Positions 1 to 5,551 of a stretch of DNA of 5,758 nt are shown one piece after another. A program made the position numbers and the translations under genes. The DNA lies in contig CANFCA010000085.1 in assembly GCA_947445045.1 (NCBI GenBank), positions 1-5,758 on the forward strand. Direction: 5' to 3'. The notes beneath the pieces were generated by a model. The model had not been told where the DNA came from, ran no database searches, and worked only from the letters and a program-made list of their open reading frames with translations. The first letter of the stretch is position 1; the number at the start of each line of letters is the position of its first letter. The DNA is from Gallionellaceae bacterium. GTDB taxonomy: Bacteria > Pseudomonadota > Gammaproteobacteria > Burkholderiales > Gallionellaceae.

Positions 1-735
1 CGTTGCGCGAAGGTTTACAAAGAAGCCGACAAGCGCAGTTTCCGCCAGAGTACGGATTACACCGAAGGCCGTAAAGTAAAGAATAGCCGTCGTGCGCGCG
101 CGATGGAAAAAGGTACGAGCTATGGACGCAAAGCACAGGAAGAAGCTTGGCAAAACGCCGAGGTGGATGCCTTGTACCTACTCGCCGCAGCGGGGGTGCG
201 CGTGCCCAAGCCGTATAACTTTCATGAGGGTGTGCTTCTGATGGAGTTGGTGACGGACGTTGAAGGTAATGCCGCACCGCGACTCAACGACATCACACTC
301 AGTGCGGAAGTGGCTCGCGAATATCATCAAATTTTAATCACTCAAGTGGTGCGTATGTTGTGTGCCGGCATCGTGCATGGTGATTTGTCCGAGTACAACG
401 TACTGGTGGATAGCGCAGGGCCTGTCATCATCGACTTGCCGCAAGCCATCAACGCAGCAGGCAACAACCAAGCCTGCAAAATGTTACTGCGCGATGTTGA
501 AAACCTCGCCACGTACTTCGGTCAATTTGCGCCTGAACTGTTGCAAACAGACTACGGCATGGAAATGTGGGCGCTGTATCAAAGCAGCGCGCTTACACCA
601 GAGAGCATTTTGACTGGCCACTATCGGCGTGACGAAAAAACCGTTGACCTAAAGAGTGTAATGCGCGAAATCAGCGATACGCTCAAAGACGAAGAAGCAC
701 GACAGATGGCGATTGCATTGCGTACAAATCGCTAA
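1..735 (+). CDS. RIO-type serine/threonine protein kinase (PA4780-like), 5' end cut off by window
   Basis: The frame is open from base 1 to the TAA at 733-735 (244 residues visible), so the gene starts upstream of the window; the ATG at 103 is internal. Visible RIO features: the start CAKVYKEADKRSFRQ, where the AAG at 10-12 is the probable ATP-binding lysine; the basic segment NSRRARAMEKG; the hinge-like LLMELV; the catalytic loop HGDLSEYNVLV with Asp at 382-384 and Asn at 397-399; and the metal-binding IIDLPQA with Asp at 433-435, which replaces DFG as is usual for RIO kinases. Relatives are about 280-290 residues as I recall, so roughly 40 N-terminal residues, including the glycine-rich loop, are missing. 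The protein has no membrane segment and should be a cytosolic ATP-dependent kinase or ATPase; its bacterial substrate is unknown to me. The gene stands alone on the right: no same-strand gene follows for 385 bases and no convincing intrinsic terminator is seen. Family assignment is firm; function is not. Confidence 0.93.
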   Translation, partial: RCAKVYKEADKRSFRQSTDYTEGRKVKNSRRARAMEKGTSYGRKAQEEAWQNAEVDALYLLAAAGVRVPKPYNFHEGVLLMELVTDVEGNAAPRLNDITLSAEVAREYHQILITQVVRMLCAGIVHGDLSEYNVLVDSAGPVIIDLPQAINAAGNNQACKMLLRDVENLATYFGQFAPELLQTDYGMEMWALYQSSALTPESILTGHYRRDEKTVDLKSVMREISDTLKDEEARQMAIALRTNR

Positions 736-839
736 CACCTTGAAAAACTAATACAGTTGCCAATTTTGGAACGCTGTGTCAAAAAAGGTCACTCTAAAAT
801 CACGCACCAAAACCTAACCAATTGATATTTAACACCTAA

Positions 840-863
840 AATATTGGCACGGCTATTGCTTTT
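840..863 (+). promoter_or_regulatory. Sigma-54 (RpoN) promoter, full consensus match
   Basis: The bases TTGGCACG (844-851), four bases, then TTGCT (856-860) match the RpoN consensus YTGGCACGrNNNTTGCW at every specified position. The flanking purine-rich bases 840-843 and the T at 863 also fit the extended consensus. The -24 GG (846-847) and -12 GC (858-859) are separated by exactly 10 bases, as required. The predicted transcript starts near 871 and runs toward the small gene at 1121, giving a leader of about 250 nt, or alternatively a small RNA. The site lies between genes, in the right orientation, which argues against chance. The activator is not identifiable from the sequence. Confidence 0.8.
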
Positions 864-904
864 ATATAAACACCCAACTCACACTTCATTAACAAAAATG
901 ATAC

Positions 905-934
905 TTGTAAGACGAACAAGTTGTTGAGTATAAA
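905..934 (+). promoter_or_regulatory. Candidate sigma-70 promoter with inverted repeats in spacer
   Basis: TTGTAA (905-910, 4 of 6 to TTGACA) and TATAAA (929-934, 5 of 6 to TATAAT) are spaced by 18 bases, with a predicted start near 941. Two overlapping inverted repeats cover the promoter: ACTTGT/ACAAGT (903-908 and 916-921) and AACAA-G-TTGTT (915-925). They could form a repressor site. If used, this promoter lies inside the region transcribed from the sigma-54 promoter and gives tandem control of the gene at 1121. Inferred from motif match only. Confidence 0.4.
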
Positions 935-1013
935 TCCCCTACATCGTAGTAAATCTACGCTGACCGTCTATTCCCGAAAACAAGCCATTCATCTGTTTTT
1001 TTGTGCCACTTAT

Positions 1014-1040
1014 CCGCGCTTCTGAATTCCAGATACGCGG
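1014..1040 (+). other. Imperfect hairpin in the leader of the small gene
   Basis: CCGCG (1014-1018) pairs with CGCGG (1036-1040). After a 2x2 internal mismatch, TCTG (1021-1024) pairs with CAGA (1030-1033) around a five-base loop. A T5 run occurs only at 1057-1061, about 16 bases after the stem, so this is not a canonical terminator. It may be a leader structure or the 3' part of a small RNA. Confidence 0.3.
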
Positions 1041-1107
1041 GCTTAGTGTCGTTATATTTTTCTGTTAAGGTTTCTTCCACGCGGCGTTCATGCAGCGTAA
1101 TCTTAGC

Positions 1108-1114
1108 GGAAGGA
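1108..1114 (+). promoter_or_regulatory. Strong Shine-Dalgarno for the 71-residue gene
   Basis: GGAAGGA is placed six bases before the ATG at 1121. It is the best ribosome binding site in the window and the main argument that the small ORF is a real gene with this start. Confidence 0.7.
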
Positions 1115-1120
1115 TAAATC

Positions 1121-1336
1121 ATGAGTAAATTTATTAAAGATGGTCACGAGTGGGATCACCTCTACACACAATTCAAACAATCGGGTAAAGAACCGGTGTT
1201 ATGCATGGTCAATAGACGCACTAAAAAACTGGCTTACTTTGATGTCACACTGAATAAGATGCTTTCAAAGAAAGAAGCTTTGCTATACCGAGCGGATGTA
1301 ACTGGTTTACATGTCGCTTATTCGCAAGACAGGTAA
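1121..1336 (+). CDS. Hypothetical small protein, 71 residues
   Basis: I do not recognise this protein. The ATG has a strong Shine-Dalgarno six bases upstream, and the frame ends at the TAA at 1334-1336. The product starts MSKFIKDGHEWDHLYTQF and ends GLHVAYSQDR. It has no signal peptide, no membrane segment and a single Cys (in VLCMVNRR), and it carries a modest net positive charge (about 13 Lys/Arg against 8 Asp/Glu). A hydrophilic N-terminal third rich in aromatics is followed by alternating hydrophobic stretches (EPVLCMV, KLAYFDV, GLHVAY) that suggest a small beta-containing soluble domain. It is the first gene downstream of the sigma-54 promoter at 840-863 and the sigma-70-like site at 905-934, so it may be made under nitrogen limitation or another RpoN-linked condition; this is inference. 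It is followed 144 bases later by pepN on the same strand, with probable separate control. Real coding status is likely but not proven. Confidence 0.7.
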   Translation: MSKFIKDGHEWDHLYTQFKQSGKEPVLCMVNRRTKKLAYFDVTLNKMLSKKEALLYRADVTGLHVAYSQDR

Positions 1337-1338
1337 TT

Positions 1339-1398
1339 CTTCGATCTACCGTATCAATCGATACGAAATTTCGATTAGTTTCGATCAAAGAACATAAT
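1339..1398 (+). promoter_or_regulatory. Phased TTCGAT repeats and possible pepN promoter
   Basis: TTCGAT occurs at 1340-1345, 1370-1375 and 1380-1385, spaced 30 and 10 bases, so all lie on the same face of the helix. Between them is a perfect 6-bp inverted repeat CGTATC/GATACG (1350-1365) and the palindrome CGAAATTTCG (1364-1373). Just downstream is CATAAT (1393-1398, 5 of 6 to a -10 box), which would start transcription near 1405. No good -35 box is visible, which fits a promoter needing an activator. The hairpin at 1350-1365 could instead help end the transcript of the small gene, but it lacks a real T tract. Confidence 0.35.
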
Positions 1399-1441
1399 TG
1401 CTATTTTACTGTTGCACGCAGAAGGCTTCCTAATTTCCTGA

Positions 1442-1475
1442 TAAGCTCAATGAAATATTTCTTTCATTGGGCTTA
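1442..1475 (+). promoter_or_regulatory. 14-bp hairpin directly before the pepN start
   Basis: Bases 1442-1455 and 1462-1475 pair over 14 positions with one G-U wobble and a six-base loop. The stem ends five bases before the pepN ATG and covers the position where a Shine-Dalgarno would lie. The only candidate there is the GGG at 1469-1471, inside the stem. No T tract follows on the plus strand, so a terminator for the upstream gene is less likely than a translation-control element, though a weak bidirectional terminator cannot be excluded. Confidence 0.55.
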
Positions 1476-1480
1476 CTCAG

Positions 1481-4123
1481 ATGCAAACTCAAACTGACCA
1501 CACCATTTTCCGCAAAGACTATACTCCGCCTGCCTATTGGGTGGACACGGTTGAAATGGGCTTTGACCTTGATCCCGTTGCAACTATTGTGAGCACCCGC
1601 ATCGCCATGCGGCGTAATTTATCTGCCGCCAACTCTGACATACAACTATATGGTGATGAATTAGAGTTGCTTTCGTTGCGGATGAACGGACACACCCTCA
1701 AAGCACTGCAAGACTACACGCTGACAGACGGGCTTCTGCAAATTCCTCATGCGCCGGATGCCGTCACTTTGGAAATCACCACTTGCATCCACCCCGGCAA
1801 AAACACCTCGTTGATGGGCGTGTATGTCTCCAATGGCAATTTTTTTAGCCAATGTGAAGCTCAGGGTTTTCGCAAGATCACTTACTTCCCGGACAGACCC
1901 GATGTAATGGCGAAATACACCGTGATGTTGCGTGCCGACAAAGCCAAATATCCGGTATTGTTGAGCAACGGCAACCTCATTGAGCAAAGTGATTTTGGCG
2001 ATGGTCGGCATTACGCCAAGTGGCAGGACCCGTTCAATAAACCGTCGTATTTATTCGCGCTCGTCGCGGGGAATTTAGTCTGCCAAGAGGAACACTACAA
2101 GCTGCAATCAGGTCGTGAAGTGTTACTGCAAGTCTGGGTCGAAGCGGGCAATCTCGACAAGACTTCACACGCCATGGAATCGTTAAAGAGCAGCATACGT
2201 TGGGATGAACAACGCTTTGGTTTAGAGTTGGATTTAGAGCGATTTATGATCGTGGCGGTGAGTGACTTCAACATGGGTGCAATGGAAAACAAAGGCCTCA
2301 ATATATTCAACACTAAGTATGTGTTAGCCAACCCGCGTATTGCCACGGATACTGATTACGCCAATATCGAAGCCGTCATCGGCCATGAGTATTTCCACAA
2401 TTGGACGGGCAACCGCGTGACCTGCCGCGACTGGTTTCAACTCTCATTAAAAGAAGGACTGACGGTGTTTCGCGATCAGGAATTTTCCGCCGATATGGTG
2501 GGCACGGATAGTGGTCGTGTGGTTAAACGTATTGAAGATGTACGCGGCTTGCGGCAAGTGCAATTCACTGAAGATTCCGGCCCTATGGCACATCCGGTTC
2601 GCCCTGACAGCTATGTTGAAATCAATAACTTTTACACTGCCACGATTTATGAAAAAGGCGCAGAAGTGGTACGCATGTATCAAACCTTGCTGGGTCGTGA
2701 TGGCTTCCGCAAAGGCATGGATTTGTATTTTGCGCGCCATGACGGACAAGCGGTTTCCTGTGATGATTTCCGCGCCGCCATGTCTGATGCAAATGGCCGC
2801 AACATGAGCCAATTTGAACGTTGGTATAGTCAAGCTGGAACCCCATGTGTACAGGTGGACACGCATTACGACAGCAACGCACACACCTATGAGGTGAGCC
2901 TCTCGCAAAGCAGTCCTATTTTGCAGCATCAACTCACGCCTAAGCCTTTACACATTCCAGTCGCAATCGGATTGCTGGACGAACAAGGACATGACATGGT
3001 GCTGCATTTGGATGGCGTGAAAATGACGCAAAAAACTTGCGTGCTGGAACTGACCCAAGCAAAGCAAACCTTTCGTTTCAGCAATGTGATGCAACATCCC
3101 ACGCCATCGCTGCTGCGTAATTTCTCCGCGCCCGTTATCTTGGAGTACGACTACAGCGATAGTGAGTTGGTGCATTTACTTTCGTATGACAGCGACCCGT
3201 TCAATCGCTGGGAGGCTGGTCAACGCTTGGCGATGCAACGCCTGTTAACCCTCGTTGCGAAAGTTCAGGCTGGCGAACCGCTAACCTTGGACGCACTATT
3301 CATCGATGCCTTACGCACCACACTGCTGGATGAAACCCTAGACCCTGCTTTCCGCGAACAAGTGTTGAGCCTGCCTTCAGAAAGCGTGCTGGCAGAACAG
3401 TGTGCGGTGATAGACCCTCACGCTATCCATCGCGCGCGCCAGTTTATGCGCAGCACTTTGACGCTGAAGCTTAAAGCAGAATTCATCACGGTTTATCAAG
3501 CCAATCTCATGTCTGGTGAATATCGTCCCGATGCACAATCTGCCGCCAAACGTGGCTTGAAAAACCTATGCTTGTCTTACCTGTTGGAATGGGACAATGA
3601 CAGCACCCTACAACTTGCGCTTGCCCAAGAACTCACGGCGAACAACATGACCGATAGGCAAGCCGCGCTCATCGGCTTAGTGCAACGCGATAACGCGACA
3701 CCGGCTTTGCAACGCTTCTATGATGATTTTTCCGACGAAGCGTTAGTCATCGACAAATGGTTTAGCATCCAAGCCAGCGCGCACCAATGTGATGTGCAAG
3801 CTATACGCAAATTGTTGCAACACCCTGCCTTCACGCTTAACAATCCCAATCGGGCACGGAGTTTGATCTTCAGCTTTTGCAACGCCAATCCCGCGCAGTT
3901 CCATGCACTGGATGGTAGCGGCTACACATTTTGGGCCGAGCAAGTTATCACACTCAATCGCATCAACCCGCAAACCGCCGCACGCTTGGTGCGCAGCTTG
4001 GATCATTGGAAAAAATATCAGTCTGAATTAAAAACTAAGATGCAAGCCGCATTACTACTCGTCGCCAATGAAAAGGACTTATCCAAAGACGTGCGGGAGT
4101 TGGTTACAAAAGCTTTGGAGTGA
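1481..4123 (+). CDS. pepN: Aminopeptidase N (M1 family zinc metallopeptidase)
   Basis: Removes N-terminal amino acids from peptides in the cytosol, a late step of protein turnover. The product has 880 residues (E. coli PepN has 870) and aligns along its whole length. The zinc site is H302-E303-Y-F-H306 with the third ligand E325, 18 residues after the second His (LSLKEG). The exopeptidase motif GAMEN is at 266-270, with E269 binding the substrate amino terminus and M265 before it. E126 in QCEAQGFR and the transition-state Tyr, probably Y390 in NFYTATIYEKG, are also present. Domain order is the usual one: beta-sandwich (to about 200), thermolysin-like catalytic domain (to about 455), small beta domain (to about 555) and a helical C-terminal superhelix. 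There is a four-residue insertion near MVGTDSG relative to E. coli. The N-terminus matches E. coli PepN (FRKDYTPPAYWV against YRHDYRAPDYQI), which fixes the ATG at 1481 despite no clear Shine-Dalgarno; the next in-frame Met is inside conserved sequence. All catalytic residues are intact. Confidence 0.97.
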   Translation: MQTQTDHTIFRKDYTPPAYWVDTVEMGFDLDPVATIVSTRIAMRRNLSAANSDIQLYGDELELLSLRMNGHTLKALQDYTLTDGLLQIPHAPDAVTLEITTCIHPGKNTSLMGVYVSNGNFFSQCEAQGFRKITYFPDRPDVMAKYTVMLRADKAKYPVLLSNGNLIEQSDFGDGRHYAKWQDPFNKPSYLFALVAGNLVCQEEHYKLQSGREVLLQVWVEAGNLDKTSHAMESLKSSIRWDEQRFGLELDLERFMIVAVSDFNMGAMENKGLNIFNTKYVLANPRIATDTDYANIEAVIGHEYFHNWTGNRVTCRDWFQLSLKEGLTVFRDQEFSADMVGTDSGRVVKRIEDVRGLRQVQFTEDSGPMAHPVRPDSYVEINNFYTATIYEKGAEVVRMYQTLLGRDGFRKGMDLYFARHDGQAVSCDDFRAAMSDANGRNMSQFERWYSQAGTPCVQVDTHYDSNAHTYEVSLSQSSPILQHQLTPKPLHIPVAIGLLDEQGHDMVLHLDGVKMTQKTCVLELTQAKQTFRFSNVMQHPTPSLLRNFSAPVILEYDYSDSELVHLLSYDSDPFNRWEAGQRLAMQRLLTLVAKVQAGEPLTLDALFIDALRTTLLDETLDPAFREQVLSLPSESVLAEQCAVIDPHAIHRARQFMRSTLTLKLKAEFITVYQANLMSGEYRPDAQSAAKRGLKNLCLSYLLEWDNDSTLQLALAQELTANNMTDRQAALIGLVQRDNATPALQRFYDDFSDEALVIDKWFSIQASAHQCDVQAIRKLLQHPAFTLNNPNRARSLIFSFCNANPAQFHALDGSGYTFWAEQVITLNRINPQTAARLVRSLDHWKKYQSELKTKMQAALLLVANEKDLSKDVRELVTKALE

Positions 4124-4131
4124 GGTTAAGA

Positions 4132-5466
4132 CTATTTAAGTAGTTCAGCACTGAGTGAACTCAGACTAGACCGAATCTCGTCAAATAAGGGGCGTGCATT
4201 AACCTTTGCCTGATTACAACGAAGTTGCAATGCACGTAACGCATAAACTATGTGACTTTCCTCAACTGGCGCATTACACCGATCTAATAACTCTTCTAAT
4301 AAGCAAGCAAAGGCGCGCATTTCAAGACGTTGCAAACCTAGCGCCAGCCTTGGATCATGCTGCGGCACAAATGATGCGCCACCAAAATCACCGAGTAAGC
4401 ACTGTTCCTTTTCATTCCACAAAATGTTGTGCGCATATAAATCGCCGTGCATTAAACCTTGTGCATGTAAATGCGCCGTCACGTCTGAAATACTGAGCGC
4501 AATGTTCAATACGTTCGCCAAGGTAAATTTAATATCCGCCGCGTAGATGTCTCGCGTGCAAGATTCCAAGCTGGGTGGAGCGGCAAGGTTGACGAAACTT
4601 GGCTCTACCAGCGACATCACCAAGCCCAATTTATCTTCAGGATGTCCGCTGACTTTTCCGATAACGGGTATCAACGCGGGATGCGCCCCCGCCGCGATGG
4701 CGGCGGATTTTTCACATCGCGGCAAACCGTCGCTGGTCACCTCACCTTTGAAAACTTTAACCGCCACAGGCGAAACACCATCCGCCGATTTGTGGTTCGC
4801 TCGATAAATGATCCCCGATGCGCCTTCACCCAATGGCTGCTGCAACGCTAGGCTTTCCCAAGCAATATCCGCGATGGCATGCTTAGACATCGCCGAAGCT
4901 TCATCAGCATCACTACAAGGATTACCTGCACAAGCCAACCATGCCAAACGCGGCAACGAAAATATCCAGTCAGGTAGCTGTGCAAAACGATTCGCTGCGA
5001 TGCGTAATAATTCCAGACGAATGCAGTTGCTCAAGTCTGGCAAATTTTCTAACTGATTGCCTGACAGCATGAGCTTTTGCAGTCGCGTGCATGTACCGAG
5101 TTCGCTAGGCAATTCACTAATTTGATTGTCAGTCAGAATCAGCCAACGCAACTTGGGTGGTAAAGCAGCAGCGGGTACATGCTTAATTCTATTGGCTTTG
5201 AATCCTATCATCTCCAATTGAACACATTGCCCCAACACAGCGGGCAGCTCGGTAAAAAAATTATCCGAGCAAAAAATAACACGCAATTTATGCAGCTTGT
5301 ACAAATCATCTGGCAAGCGAGATAAAGCATTACCAGACAGATTGAGTATCTCCAAGGTATCGGCAAGCTTGAAAATTCCACTGGGAAATTCGGTCAAGCC
5401 ACAAGATAAATCAAGTCGTTTAATGCCAGCCAAATTGCCAGCGCGGAGTGCAGAAAGTGTGTGCAT
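4132..5466 (-). CDS. Leucine-rich repeat protein kinase, soluble eukaryotic-like Ser/Thr kinase
   Basis: A 444-residue fusion. Residues 15-173 form seven leucine-rich repeats of 22-23 residues of the LxxLxLxxNxLxxLP type, starting at 15, 38, 61, 84, 106, 129 and 151, with a cap at 174-182 (LACAGNPC). Residues 205-440 form a protein kinase: glycine loop GEGASG 213-218, VAVK with ATP-binding K237, probable helix-C E252, catalytic loop HGDLYAHN 340-347 (catalytic D342, Gly in place of the usual Arg) and DFG at 360-362. The activation segment is very short and has no APE motif; EMRAFACLLEELL (382-394) looks like helix F. All catalytic residues are present, so kinase activity is expected. No signal peptide or membrane helix is visible, so unlike plant LRR receptor kinases it should be cytosolic, with the repeats sensing a protein partner. 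Annotated relatives exist in proteobacteria as I recall; substrates are unknown to me. The ATG at 5464-5466 is the only plausible start (in-frame TAG nine codons upstream) and has no Shine-Dalgarno. Confidence 0.92.
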   Translation of the reverse strand: MHTLSALRAGNLAGIKRLDLSCGLTEFPSGIFKLADTLEILNLSGNALSRLPDDLYKLHKLRVIFCSDNFFTELPAVLGQCVQLEMIGFKANRIKHVPAAALPPKLRWLILTDNQISELPSELGTCTRLQKLMLSGNQLENLPDLSNCIRLELLRIAANRFAQLPDWIFSLPRLAWLACAGNPCSDADEASAMSKHAIADIAWESLALQQPLGEGASGIIYRANHKSADGVSPVAVKVFKGEVTSDGLPRCEKSAAIAAGAHPALIPVIGKVSGHPEDKLGLVMSLVEPSFVNLAAPPSLESCTRDIYAADIKFTLANVLNIALSISDVTAHLHAQGLMHGDLYAHNILWNEKEQCLLGDFGGASFVPQHDPRLALGLQRLEMRAFACLLEELLDRCNAPVEESHIVYALRALQLRCNQAKVNARPLFDEIRSSLSSLSAELLK

Positions 5467-5472
5467 AGCGTT

Positions 5473-5478
5473 ACTATA
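5473..5478 (-). promoter_or_regulatory. -10 box suggesting a leaderless LRR-kinase mRNA
   Basis: On the minus strand TATAGT (5 of 6 to TATAAT) ends six bases before the A of the kinase ATG, so the expected start point is the A itself or its neighbour. No Shine-Dalgarno is visible, which agrees with a leaderless mRNA. The -35 region is poor. An alternative minus-strand -10, TATACT at 5512-5517, would give a leader of about 40 nt that also lacks a Shine-Dalgarno. Confidence 0.4.
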
Positions 5479-5513
5479 CCGAAGCTGAACGCCCTAATCA
5501 CGCCATGTTTTAG

Positions 5514-5519
5514 TATAAT
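5514..5519 (+). promoter_or_regulatory. Perfect TATAAT -10 box for the phosphorylase gene
   Basis: TATAAT lies 33 bases before the expected glgP start region, predicting transcription from about 5526 and a leader of about 26 nt. No good -35 hexamer is seen 16-18 bases upstream, so an activator may be needed. It lies back to back with the kinase promoter, so the two divergent genes share fewer than 90 bases of control sequence. Confidence 0.5.
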
Positions 5520-5540
5520 CTCACCATACACAGCCTATCT

Positions 5541-5545
5541 GGAGA
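5541..5545 (+). promoter_or_regulatory. Shine-Dalgarno of the phosphorylase gene, pointing at ATC codons
   Basis: GGAGA is followed in frame by three ATC codons at 5546, 5549 and 5552. Normal spacing places initiation at 5552 (six bases after GGAGA) or 5549. No ATG, GTG or TTG lies at the right distance in this frame. Confidence 0.6.
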
Positions 5546-5551
5546 ATCATC

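Larger units (their letters stand above)
736..1120. other. Gene-free AT-rich regulatory stretch of 385 bases
   Basis: No open frame with a ribosome binding site is seen on either strand. The stretch holds a sigma-54 promoter (840-863), a sigma-70-like promoter (905-934), a 5-bp hairpin CGTAG/CTACG at 945-959, a T7 run at 996-1002 without a strong stem before it, an imperfect GC-rich hairpin at 1014-1040, and the ribosome binding site of the next gene. A direct repeat GTCA at 778-781 and 788-791, exactly 10 bp apart, lies about 80-93 bases before the predicted sigma-54 start, where an enhancer-binding protein might bind; this is weak. An imperfect, bulged hairpin follows the RIO gene at about 752-776 but has no T tract after it, so the terminator of that gene is not identified. 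Confidence 0.6.

Noticed and set aside
103..105. ATG at 103 as the true start of the RIO kinase
   Set aside because: The upstream in-frame residues CAKVYK contain the probable ATP-binding lysine, so the gene begins before the window.
362..613. Open frame inside the RIO kinase gene
   Set aside because: It is a +1-type shadow of a clearly conserved kinase frame and has no ribosome binding site.
898..927. 9-codon ORF MILVRRTSC in the sigma-54 leader
   Set aside because: No ribosome binding site and it covers the sigma-70-like promoter; likely chance.
996..1002. T7 run as an intrinsic terminator
   Set aside because: Only a weak A-U pairing with a long loop precedes it; the nearest clear stem (945-959) is 36 bases away.
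1090..1128. 12-codon upstream ORF overlapping the start of the 71-residue gene
   Set aside because: No Shine-Dalgarno at a usable distance, and the small gene has its own strong one.
1411..1427. Second sigma-54-like sequence (TTGCACG...) before pepN
   Set aside because: The essential -24 GG is not intact and no GC lies at the required distance.
2447..2932. 161-codon open frame on the minus strand opposite pepN
   Set aside because: It lies fully antisense to the conserved catalytic region of pepN, shows no recognisable domain, and is best explained by the codon pattern of pepN.
4206..4496. Plus-strand open frame opposite the LRR-kinase gene
   Set aside because: Antisense to the conserved kinase catalytic loop region and without any recognised product.
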